A stretch of 60,911 nt of DNA, taken from assembly GCA_903885595.1 (NCBI GenBank), contig CAISJJ010000013.1:1-60911 (forward strand), in the 5' to 3' direction. Of the stretch, positions 8,820 to 15,818 are shown piece after piece. A program made the position numbers and the translations under genes. The notes below the pieces were generated by a model that saw only the letters and a program-made list of their open reading frames with translations, made no database searches and was not told the origin of the DNA. How positions within the stretch are numbered: the first letter of the stretch is position 1; every line of letters starts with the position of its first letter. This stretch comes from an uncultured Bacteroidales bacterium (GTDB taxonomy: Bacteria > Bacteroidota > Bacteroidia > Bacteroidales > FEN-979).

Positions 8820-9320
8820 ATGGCAAAAGAAGAATTTCCTTTAAAAAAAGTCTGCCTAATCTGTGCCAAAGGCACCATTGAAGATGTTTACGCAGCATTG
8901 GTGATGAGCAACGGCGCCGTCATGGAAGGTATTGAAACCAAAATTTTCTTTACCTTTTTCGGCCTCGATGCCATTACAAAAAAAACCATGAACAGCCTGC
9001 ATACCGGTACCGTTGGCAACCCGGCCATGCGTATGCCGGGTGGGCTGCCATTCCCGACACTTCTCGGTTTACTACCTGGCGTTGAAGCCGGTGTTTCTGC
9101 TATGATGCGCAGCCAAATGGATAAACTGGATATCCCGCCGGTTAAAGAATTTCTTGAGATGATCGAAGCGGGTGGCGGTGAAATATATGCCTGCAAACTG
9201 GCGATGGATATGTTCAAACTGAAGAAGGAAGATTTGTGGGAAGGTGTTAAGGATGTGCTTACAGTCGGCCAGTTCTATGAGATGTGCGGAGGTCTTCAGA
9301 CCCAGATCATCTTCACCTGA
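8820..9320 (+). CDS. DsrE-like (DsrE2/DrsE_2 type) sulfurtransferase
   Basis: A 166-residue protein of the DsrE/DsrF-like superfamily. Cysteines are C12 and C15 (KKVCLICAKG), C125 (EIYACKLAMDMF) and C156 (YEMCGG); the last two are typical of the peroxiredoxin-like DsrE2 subgroup, whose members bind persulfide and hand it to DsrC/TusE/TusA. The ATG at 8820 was chosen over an upstream TTG frame because the family N-terminus begins at the KVCLIC strand. It is 56 bp after the one-cysteine DsrC gene and ends at a bidirectional terminator. Confidence 0.8.
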   Translation: MAKEEFPLKKVCLICAKGTIEDVYAALVMSNGAVMEGIETKIFFTFFGLDAITKKTMNSLHTGTVGNPAMRMPGGLPFPTLLGLLPGVEAGVSAMMRSQMDKLDIPPVKEFLEMIEAGGGEIYACKLAMDMFKLKKEDLWEGVKDVLTVGQFYEMCGGLQTQIIFT

Positions 9321-9349
9321 CCCGACAATTATCCATTTGCTTATATAAG

Positions 9350-9397
9350 AACCCCTCTCATGCCATACCAGTGATTTCCAAACCTGTGAGAGGGGTT
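9350..9397. terminator. Bidirectional terminator between dsrE-like and fnr-like genes
   Basis: An 11-bp perfect stem (AACCCCTCTCA / TGAGAGGGGTT) with a 26-nt loop lies between two convergent genes. The stem is followed by TTTGT on the plus strand; the minus strand side is less U-rich. Confidence 0.7.
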
Positions 9398-9416
9398 TGT
9401 AATTCAGTAAGCCACC

Positions 9417-10118
9417 TCAGCCATTTTTGCTGATCTGCTGCAGCAGGTCCGGGTTGATAACGCTGATGGTTCGCCCATCCAGGTGAAGAATACCTTCTTC
9501 TTTGAATTTTGTCAGGACACGTGTGGCGCTTTCTCTCGATATTCCAATAAGATCGGCAAACTCCTGGCGGGAAAAGGGAACTTCAAACGACTCCGACTCA
9601 TAAATGATCTTAGAAAAATAAAGCAACGCATCGGCAACCCTGCCATATGTCTTTTTTTGCGACTGGTTCATGAACCTGTGAAAGTTATTGAGGCTGTCGC
9701 GACTTACCGATACAAGGATCTCATAGGCAAAATTGCCGTTTTGCCTTACAAGCCGGTTAAAGATATTGAGGTCAATGTAACAAACAGTTATGTCCTCGAG
9801 CGCTGCATAGGAGTAATGGTTGATCCGGTCACCAAAAAGAGAGGGTAATCCAAGGTAGGTGTGTTTTTTAACGATCTGCAGAATCTGTTCCTTGTCATTT
9901 GAACCCTTCTGAAATTCTTTAACAAGGCCCGATTTCAGATAAATAATATGGGATGTCATTGACCCTTCATGCAGGATAATATCACCCTTTTTAAAAGCAG
10001 CTTCCCGGCTGTTTTCGTTAACCTGGTCAATTTCATTGATGTTCAGAACTGCTGCTGCACAGGACTTTACCTTGCAGTCGCGACATGATGTTATTTTATA
10101 GTTGTTATCCTGGTACAT
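9417..10118 (-). CDS. Crp/Fnr-family regulator with FNR-type cysteines and CRP-type recognition helix
   Basis: A 233-residue regulator: cNMP-binding-type beta-roll (about 25-140), dimer helix, and winged helix-turn-helix (about 170-225). N-terminal cysteines C12, C15 and C20 plus C113 reproduce the spacing of the E. coli FNR [4Fe-4S] ligands (C-x2-C-x4/5-C-x92-C), so oxygen or redox sensing through an iron-sulfur cluster is likely. The recognition helix ISRESATRVL carries R195-E196-x3-R200, the pattern CRP uses to read TGTGA, and not the E-x2-SR of FNR. A perfect TGTGA-N6-TCACA site lies 63-78 bp upstream of its own start. It is transcribed away from the NifX-DsrC-DsrMK operon. Confidence 0.85.
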   Translation of the reverse strand: MYQDNNYKITSCRDCKVKSCAAAVLNINEIDQVNENSREAAFKKGDIILHEGSMTSHIIYLKSGLVKEFQKGSNDKEQILQIVKKHTYLGLPSLFGDRINHYSYAALEDITVCYIDLNIFNRLVRQNGNFAYEILVSVSRDSLNNFHRFMNQSQKKTYGRVADALLYFSKIIYESESFEVPFSRQEFADLIGISRESATRVLTKFKEEGILHLDGRTISVINPDLLQQISKNG

Positions 10119-10180
10119 GAATTTCCTTACCTTTTTCAGTTAATTCTGATGTAAATATCCGAATTTTTTACATGACATTG

Positions 10181-10196
10181 TGTGATATCTGTCACA
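10181..10196. promoter_or_regulatory. CRP-type operator TGTGA-TATCTG-TCACA
   Basis: A perfect 5-6-5 palindrome in the 247-bp divergent region between the fnr-like gene and the dsrC-dsrMK operon. The adjacent regulator has the matching CRP-type recognition residues. If the minus-strand start uses the weak -7-like TATTTACA (about 10150-10157), the site is centred near -43, an activator position. It is about 121 bp from the plus-strand -7 box. Confidence 0.65.
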
Positions 10197-10316
10197 TATA
10201 TTTAGGTCATTTATCTGTTTTTTATTTGCTATTTCAGCCATTTCTTTATGTTGGTTATCACATTTTAATGAATTAACTATCACTGTAATTCATCAGTTTC
10301 AGGCATATGGACTTGC

Positions 10317-10324
10317 TACCTTTG
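10317..10324 (+). promoter_or_regulatory. -7 box TACCTTTG before the nifX-like gene
   Basis: An exact TAnnTTTG match 41 bp upstream of the first gene of the DsrC-DsrMK operon. Two imperfect direct repeats starting TATCAC at 10256 and 10278, 22 bp (about two helical turns) apart, lie just upstream and may bind an activator. Confidence 0.5.
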
Positions 10325-10365
10325 CAACAAACATAAAGTTTTGTGAATTTATTCTTCCGAACCTG

Positions 10366-10713
10366 ATGAATATGAAAATAGCATTTCCTACCAACGACGG
10401 ATTATCCTTTTGTTCCGATTTCAGTCAAAGCAAAGCATTTCTTATCCTGACCTGTGAACTTGGTGAAATCACCGGCGAAGAAATGAGATGGAATAAAACA
10501 AATGATGTGATTTTTAATTCCGATTTATTCCTTAATCCCATTAACGACTGCCAGGTCGTAATGGCAAATGATATAGGCCCGCTCTTTACCGGACTTCTCC
10601 GTGGTAAGAAAAAAGATATTGTTCTTACCCAGGAGTCGATCATCACCAATGCATATGTTCACTACCTGGAAAATTCGCTTCGGAAAGAAGCCAATACCTG
10701 TTGCTGCCCCTGA
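10366..10713 (+). CDS. NifX/NifB-C-terminal-like (dinitrogenase Fe-Mo cofactor) domain protein
   Basis: A 115-residue protein with the fold of PF02579: MKIAFPTNDGLSFCSDFSQSKAFLI at the N-terminus corresponds to the family start (MKIAxPTDxG...FGxA..F). It ends in TCCCP, three adjacent cysteines at 112-114, suggesting metal or iron-sulfur binding. Proteins of this family carry iron-sulfur fragments or cofactors, and small stand-alone members occur in organisms without nitrogenase. It is the first gene of an operon with cysteine desulfurases and DsrMK, so delivery or storage of iron-sulfur units is an inference. An internal ATG two codons later (10372) is equally possible. Confidence 0.75.
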   Translation: MNMKIAFPTNDGLSFCSDFSQSKAFLILTCELGEITGEEMRWNKTNDVIFNSDLFLNPINDCQVVMANDIGPLFTGLLRGKKKDIVLTQESIITNAYVHYLENSLRKEANTCCCP

Positions 10714-10728
10714 TCATTCGCCCTTTTT

Positions 10729-12219
10729 ATGAATACAGAGAAATATTTTAAAAAATTCCGTAAAAATATCATCGGACAGGAGCAACATTTTTATTCGCCT
10801 TATGGACGGAAAAGGATAATCTATGCCGACTGGATCGCCAGCGGCCGTTTATATCGTCCGATTGAAGATAAATTAACCAATTCCATCGGCCCTTTCATCG
10901 GGAATACGCATACTGATACCAGTGAAAATGGCAGGCTGATGACTGCGGCCTACCACGAGGCCCATTTGCGGATTAAGAAACATGTCAATGCGGGTCCCAT
11001 GGATGTAATTATTACAACAGGGTTCGGGATGACAGGCGCCATTGTAAAATTTCAACGGATCCTTGGCCTGAAATCCTGCGGCGAGCTCGAAGGGCATCCC
11101 GGCCCCGCTGAAGCCGACCGTCCGGTCGTATTCATCACACATATGGAGCATCACTCCAACCACACCTCGTGGTATGAAACATTTGCTGATGTGGTTATTG
11201 TCGAACCCGGCCCTGACCTTCTGGTGGATCTGAAAAATCTTGAATCAGCATTGATAAAGTACAATGGCCGAAAGCGGAAAATAGGCTCCTTTACTGCATG
11301 CTCCAATGTTACAGGAATCCGCACGCCTTACCATGCCATGGCCCGGATGATGCATGAACACGGGGGGCTTGCATTTATTGACTTTGCGGCATCCGCACCC
11401 TATGAGGACATTAACATGCATCCTGCCGATCCAATGGAAAAACTGGATGCCATCATGTTTTCACCACATAAGTTTTTAGGGGGACCTGGTTCATCGGGGG
11501 TGCTCATTTTCGACTCCTCGTTGTACAACAATAAAGTGCCTGATCAGCCTGGCGGCGGTACCGTAGACTGGACCAACGCATGGGGAGAATACAAATTCAT
11601 TGATGATATCGAGATAAGAGAAGACGGCGGAACTCCGGGATTTTTACAAGCGATAAAAACGGCCCTCGCCATCGAACTGAAAAATCACCTGGATGTGAAA
11701 AGGATGAATGAACGCGAAAAAGTCCTGGTCGGTCTTGCCTTTAAAAAATTGCGTAAGATTCCAAAAGTCCATATCCTGGCCGATAACATTACTGATCGGT
11801 TGGGGATAATGTCATTTTATGCCGATTCAATCCATTATAACCTGGTTGTTAGACTGCTCAGCGACCGGTTCGGCATCCAGGCACGGGGCGGATGTGCCTG
11901 TGCAGGGACTTATGGCCATTACCTGCTGGATGTAAGCCACGATAAATCAAAAAAAATTACCGATAAGATCAATACAGGCGACCTTTCTGAGAAACCAGGC
12001 TGGGTAAGGATTTCCCTGCACCCCACCATGACAGACACGGAGTTGCTCTTTATCCTGGAGGCGATTAAAAAGATTGTAAAAAATCACAAAAAGTGGGAGA
12101 TTGACTACACGTATGATAAGCATACCAACGAGTTCAGGCATAACAAGGAAATAAAATCTAAAGCAAGGATTGATTCCTGGTACAAACTTGCTCCGGGAAA
12201 CAAATCAATCAAGTACTGA
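10729..12219 (+). CDS. Class V aminotransferase / cysteine desulfurase-like PLP enzyme
   Basis: A 496-residue fold-type I PLP enzyme of the NifS/SufS superfamily. The N-terminal IIYADWIASGRLYRPIE, the THMEHHSNHTSWYE segment (His stacking on PLP), AFIDFAASAPYEDI (Asp for the pyridine nitrogen) and SPHKFLGGPGSSG (Schiff-base K248) are present. The mobile-loop region reads ARGGCACAGTYG with C389 and C391, a different arrangement from the RxGxHCA of SufS. It is longer than typical desulfurases (about 400). Its place directly before dsrC suggests it supplies persulfide sulfur, but a lyase or aminotransferase activity cannot be excluded. It is 15 bp after the nifX-like gene. Confidence 0.78.
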   Translation: MNTEKYFKKFRKNIIGQEQHFYSPYGRKRIIYADWIASGRLYRPIEDKLTNSIGPFIGNTHTDTSENGRLMTAAYHEAHLRIKKHVNAGPMDVIITTGFGMTGAIVKFQRILGLKSCGELEGHPGPAEADRPVVFITHMEHHSNHTSWYETFADVVIVEPGPDLLVDLKNLESALIKYNGRKRKIGSFTACSNVTGIRTPYHAMARMMHEHGGLAFIDFAASAPYEDINMHPADPMEKLDAIMFSPHKFLGGPGSSGVLIFDSSLYNNKVPDQPGGGTVDWTNAWGEYKFIDDIEIREDGGTPGFLQAIKTALAIELKNHLDVKRMNEREKVLVGLAFKKLRKIPKVHILADNITDRLGIMSFYADSIHYNLVVRLLSDRFGIQARGGCACAGTYGHYLLDVSHDKSKKITDKINTGDLSEKPGWVRISLHPTMTDTELLFILEAIKKIVKNHKKWEIDYTYDKHTNEFRHNKEIKSKARIDSWYKLAPGNKSIKY

Positions 12220-12253
12220 AATCACAGGATTGATAATAAACTAACCTGGAATT

Positions 12254-12571
12254 ATGGCTAATATTGAAATCGAAGGAAAAATTTTTGATGTGGATGGTGA
12301 TGGCTTCTTGTCTGCCCCTGAAACATGGAATGAGGAGGTTGCTTCTCTTTTTGCCCGGTATGACGGTATCCCTGAACTGAGCGACAAACACTGGGCGATA
12401 GTCAGGATAATAAGGAGAAACTTTATCGAAAAGGGCATGGCCCCTATGATTCGCACAATCTGCCAGGAAACAGGCATCAAACTTCGGGAGATATACGAAT
12501 TGTTCCCACTAGGGCCTGCCAGGGGAGCCTGCCGGGTGGCAGGACTTCCAAAACCAGATGGTTGTGTTTAG
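12254..12571 (+). CDS. dsrC: DsrC with both redox cysteines
   Basis: A 105-residue DsrC. The C-terminal arm reads GPARGACRVAGLPKPDGCV, with CysB (in GACRV) and the penultimate CysA spaced ten residues apart, exactly as in DsrC of sulfite reducers and sulfur oxidisers. Such DsrC can hold a trisulfide or internal disulfide and is the substrate of the DsrMK membrane complex. Genes for DsrMK-like subunits follow at 14 and 10 bp spacing. No DsrAB gene is present in the window, so the source of the DsrC-bound sulfur here is probably a desulfurase and not sulfite reductase (inference). Confidence 0.93.
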   Translation: MANIEIEGKIFDVDGDGFLSAPETWNEEVASLFARYDGIPELSDKHWAIVRIIRRNFIEKGMAPMIRTICQETGIKLREIYELFPLGPARGACRVAGLPKPDGCV

Positions 12572-12585
12572 TCATTTCTTTGCTT

Positions 12586-13206
12586 ATGAACTGGCACCAC
12601 TATTTTATCCTGGCCTGCATGGGAGTATGCCTGGCGTTTTGCATATATCATGTAATCAGACTAATTCGTCTGGGGAAACCTTCTGATTATTCCCCGCCAG
12701 CCGGCGTAGTGACGGAGGCCGTTGTCTATTCGTTTACAGGGGCCATGAATCCGGCAAAAAAAGAATCTGCCTTTCTTCACCTGCCAACCTATTCAGCAGG
12801 CATACTTTATCACCTGGGGACTTTTCTTTCATTGCTGCTCTTACTGCTGTTCCTGTCAGGCATGATCCTCCCAATCGAAATAAGATATCCGCTTATGTTC
12901 GCCCTCCTTGCCTCTGTGATCAGCGGGACAGGTATACTCATCAAGCGATTCATCAAAAAAGGGCTAAGGAACCTATCCAGTCCTGACGACTTTATGGCTA
13001 ACATCCTGGTGACAATCTTCCAGGTGATGACAATCCTGATGCTGATCCGGGGAGAAATGTTTCCCGGATATTGTATTTTAACCGGTGTGTTGATGTTATA
13101 CTTCCCTCTTGGCAAATTAAAACACGCCATCTATTTCTTTGCGGCCCGGTATCATCTTGGATATTTCTTCGGATGGAGGGGCGTATGGCCTCCAAAACAA
13201 ACCTGA
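12586..13206 (+). CDS. DsrM/HdrE/NarI-like membrane cytochrome b subunit
   Basis: A 206-residue membrane protein with about five hydrophobic segments. Paired histidines H65/H76 (LHLPTYSAGILYHLG) and H180/H190 (KHAIYFFAARYHLG) resemble the two heme-b ligand pairs of nitrate reductase gamma (NarI) and HdrE/DsrM. The C-terminal GYFFGWRGVW is also typical of that group. It is shorter than most DsrM. Together with the next gene it would form a minimal quinone-linked DsrMK complex. The ATG at 12586 is preferred over an upstream GTG that overlaps dsrC. Confidence 0.75.
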   Translation: MNWHHYFILACMGVCLAFCIYHVIRLIRLGKPSDYSPPAGVVTEAVVYSFTGAMNPAKKESAFLHLPTYSAGILYHLGTFLSLLLLLLFLSGMILPIEIRYPLMFALLASVISGTGILIKRFIKKGLRNLSSPDDFMANILVTIFQVMTILMLIRGEMFPGYCILTGVLMLYFPLGKLKHAIYFFAARYHLGYFFGWRGVWPPKQT

Positions 13207-13216
13207 ATCAGCAGCA

Positions 13217-14512
13217 ATGGAAAAATTAAGCGAAATTCAGATCCGCCAGGGGCTATCTGTTTTTACAAACCTGACCGACAATAAACTGCTGACTCACCTG
13301 AACAGTTGCGTTCATTGCGGACTTTGTGCAGAAAGTTGCTTATACTTTCTGAAAACCCGGGATGACCGCTTTACACCTGCGCACAAGGCAGATATCGTTT
13401 CATCCGTTTACCGTCGTTACAACACAGTCACCGGCCGGTTGTTTCCAAAACTTGTCAATGCAAGGGAGATGAATATGGACACAGCCTCTGAGATGGTCGA
13501 CCTGTTGTTTGGTGCATGTACGATGTGCGGAAGATGCACCATGCATTGTTCTATAGGGGTTGACATTGGCTTCCTTGTAAAAACAGGCCGCAGTATGCTT
13601 TCGAACATGGGACTGGTCCCGGCAACACTTCAATCGACAATAAAAGCCGCGTTGGAGAGCGGTAACAACATGAGCATCCCGGTTGATGAACTCACTTCCA
13701 CATTGCAATGGATGGAAGAAGAACTCACCGATGAGGTAAACAATCCCGAAGCACGCATCCCGGTTAATGAGCCCGGGAAAAATATACTTTATACACTCAA
13801 CCCCAGGGAGCCCAAGTTTTTCCCACTTTCTATTTCAGCAATGGCAAAAATATTTTTCGCAGCCAGGGAAAGCTGGACCCTCTCAACCAGGATGTATGAT
13901 GTAACAAATTATGCTTATTTCACTGGTAACCCTGGGGAATCAAAGTTAATTGCCGCACGTTTGTGGCAAGAGATGGACACCCTGAAGGCAGGAAAACTCG
14001 TTTTAGCCGAATGCGGACATGGCTCACGTGCTTTACGCTGGGAATCTCCCAATTACATGAAAGCTCACTTTCCTTTCAAAGTCGAAACTTCTGTTGAAAC
14101 AATTGCCAGGTACCTTCACCAGGGGAGGATACGACTTGACCCCGAAAAAATAAGGAAAACAGTTACACTGCACGACCCCTGCAACCTGGTACGGAACGGA
14201 GGGATCATCAATGAACAAAGATATATCCTTAAAAGATTCATCGCCTCATTCGTTGAGATGACTCCAAATGGCGCTGATAATTTTTGTTGCGGTGGCGGTG
14301 GTGGACAATTGGCCATGAGCGAATACAACGACCGGAGAATGAAGATCGCAGAAATTAAAGCGGATCAGATCCGGAAAACCGGCGCCAGGATTGTGGTCAC
14401 ACCATGCCATAATTGCGTGGATCAACTCACACAGATCAATGTCACCTATAAACTTGGAATCCAGGTAAAAACACTGGCAGAGATCGTTGCTGATGCCCTG
14501 ATTCTTGAATGA
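13217..14512 (+). CDS. DsrK/HdrD-like iron-sulfur protein
   Basis: A 431-residue cytosolic iron-sulfur protein, catalytic partner of the membrane cytochrome encoded 10 bp upstream. Two [4Fe-4S] ferredoxin-type motifs are visible: C31-x2-C34-x2-C37-x3-C41 (CVHCGLCAESC) and CTMCGRCTMHC at about 110-120. A complete CCG motif for the noncubane cluster follows: C322 (HDPCN), C357-C358 (NFCCGGGG) and C397-x2-C400 (PCHNC). This is the arrangement of DsrK and HdrD, which split or reduce disulfides and trisulfides. The LAECGHGSRAL segment (about 275) is also a family feature. ATG 13217 was chosen; the upstream frame overlaps the cytochrome gene. Confidence 0.88.
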   Translation: MEKLSEIQIRQGLSVFTNLTDNKLLTHLNSCVHCGLCAESCLYFLKTRDDRFTPAHKADIVSSVYRRYNTVTGRLFPKLVNAREMNMDTASEMVDLLFGACTMCGRCTMHCSIGVDIGFLVKTGRSMLSNMGLVPATLQSTIKAALESGNNMSIPVDELTSTLQWMEEELTDEVNNPEARIPVNEPGKNILYTLNPREPKFFPLSISAMAKIFFAARESWTLSTRMYDVTNYAYFTGNPGESKLIAARLWQEMDTLKAGKLVLAECGHGSRALRWESPNYMKAHFPFKVETSVETIARYLHQGRIRLDPEKIRKTVTLHDPCNLVRNGGIINEQRYILKRFIASFVEMTPNGADNFCCGGGGGQLAMSEYNDRRMKIAEIKADQIRKTGARIVVTPCHNCVDQLTQINVTYKLGIQVKTLAEIVADALILE

Positions 14513-14545
14513 TACCAGTAATACCAAATTAAATACCCTCATCCT

Positions 14546-15706
14546 ATGAGCAACCTGATCTATCTCGACAACTCGGCAACAACCTTTCCAAAACCTGACG
14601 TGGTCTACACTTTTATGTGCAACTTTTACCGGGAACACGGGGTTAACCCAGGCCGGTCCGGCTTCGATGCTGCTATTGAAACTGAGGAAGTAGTGCAGGA
14701 AACGAGAAAAATGCTAACCACCCTATTCAATGGCGATGATCACAACCGGCTTACATTCAGTTATAATGCAAGTGATTCATTAAACATGATCATCCAGGGG
14801 ATGGCTGAACCAGGTGACCATGTCATCACCACGATGCTGGAACATAACTCCGTTCTGCGCCCATTGTATCATTTGTCGCTGCAAAAGATCATCGACGTTA
14901 CTTTCATTCCATTTGATCATCACGGTTACCTGGACCCTGAGGATATCAGGAAGGCAATTCGGCCGAATACAAAGATGGTGGTTGTAAATCATTGTTCCAA
15001 TGTGATCGGAACCGTGCAACCCCTGGCTGAAATTGGTAAAGTATGCAAGGGGGCTGGTGTTTATTTCTTAGTTGATGCCAGTCAGAGTGCAGGTGCCATT
15101 CCTATTGATATGAAGGCTATGGGCATTGATGTGCTGGTGTTCACCGGTCATAAATGCCTGATGGGACCAACTGGCATCGGCGGTTCGTATGTAATGGAGG
15201 GAGTTCCCGTTAAGATGACCCGTTACGGTGGCACAGGCGTACGGTCAGCCCAGAAAACCCATCTTGAAGAGTTCCCTTACCGCTTGGAATGTGGGACCCT
15301 GAATATAGTTGGTGTGGCAGGTTTGCATGCCGGTTTAAAATGGGTGCTTGATCAGGGGTTAGATCATCTGCATAAGAAGGAGATGTATTTATGGGATAAA
15401 TTAAGGAACGGGGTACAACACCTGGATAATGTCATAACCTATTGCGCAGAAAACCAGGAAAACCAAAACCCAGTCCTGAGTTTGAATATCAACGGTTTCG
15501 ATTCCGGAGATGTAGGCACCATGCTCGACGTGGATTATAATATTGCATGCCGTACCGGGCTTCAATGTGCACCGCTTGTGCATGAAAGACTTGGAACAGA
15601 TAAAATACATGGCACTGTGCGCCTGAGTATCGGTCCGTTCAATACCATTCAACAGATTGACCTGGCCATTTCAGCCATTAGCGAGATCGCTTCGATCCGT
15701 CGTTAA
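14546..15706 (+). CDS. Cysteine desulfurase family protein (NifS-like)
   Basis: A 386-residue PLP enzyme. It begins with LIYLDNSATTFPKPDVVY, has LEHNSVLRPL (PLP-stacking His), LVDASQSAG (Asp), FTGHKCLMGPTG (Schiff-base K203) and the active-site cysteine C341 in CRTGLQCAPL. The RTGLQCAPL signature matches the desulfurase subfamily common in anaerobes next to selenium or sulfur genes. It should release sulfur from cysteine as a protein persulfide; the neighbouring DsrC and DsrK make DsrC a likely acceptor. It is the last gene of the operon, 33 bp after dsrK-like. Confidence 0.85.
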   Translation: MSNLIYLDNSATTFPKPDVVYTFMCNFYREHGVNPGRSGFDAAIETEEVVQETRKMLTTLFNGDDHNRLTFSYNASDSLNMIIQGMAEPGDHVITTMLEHNSVLRPLYHLSLQKIIDVTFIPFDHHGYLDPEDIRKAIRPNTKMVVVNHCSNVIGTVQPLAEIGKVCKGAGVYFLVDASQSAGAIPIDMKAMGIDVLVFTGHKCLMGPTGIGGSYVMEGVPVKMTRYGGTGVRSAQKTHLEEFPYRLECGTLNIVGVAGLHAGLKWVLDQGLDHLHKKEMYLWDKLRNGVQHLDNVITYCAENQENQNPVLSLNINGFDSGDVGTMLDVDYNIACRTGLQCAPLVHERLGTDKIHGTVRLSIGPFNTIQQIDLAISAISEIASIRR

Positions 15707-15768
15707 GCCAATCTGACTTGTTTTCATTGTGAAGTTCACGGAATGATTTTTTTCATACCGTTTTTTTT

Positions 15769-15776
15769 TATTTTTG
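15769..15776 (+). promoter_or_regulatory. -7 box TATTTTTG before the cysteine synthase gene
   Basis: An exact TAnnTTTG match 43 bp upstream of the ATG, with a TTTT stretch 18 bp further upstream as a poor -33. It separates the cysteine synthase transcript from the DsrMK operon. Confidence 0.45.
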
Positions 15777-15818
15777 CAACCGGTAAGCGCTTCACAAATC
15801 CATTCTCCCTTTCAAACC

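Noticed and set aside
10256-10283. TATCAC direct repeats in the nifX-like upstream region as a confirmed operator
   Set aside because: The two copies match over only 6 bases plus scattered positions in an AT-rich region, too weak to list as a site on their own.
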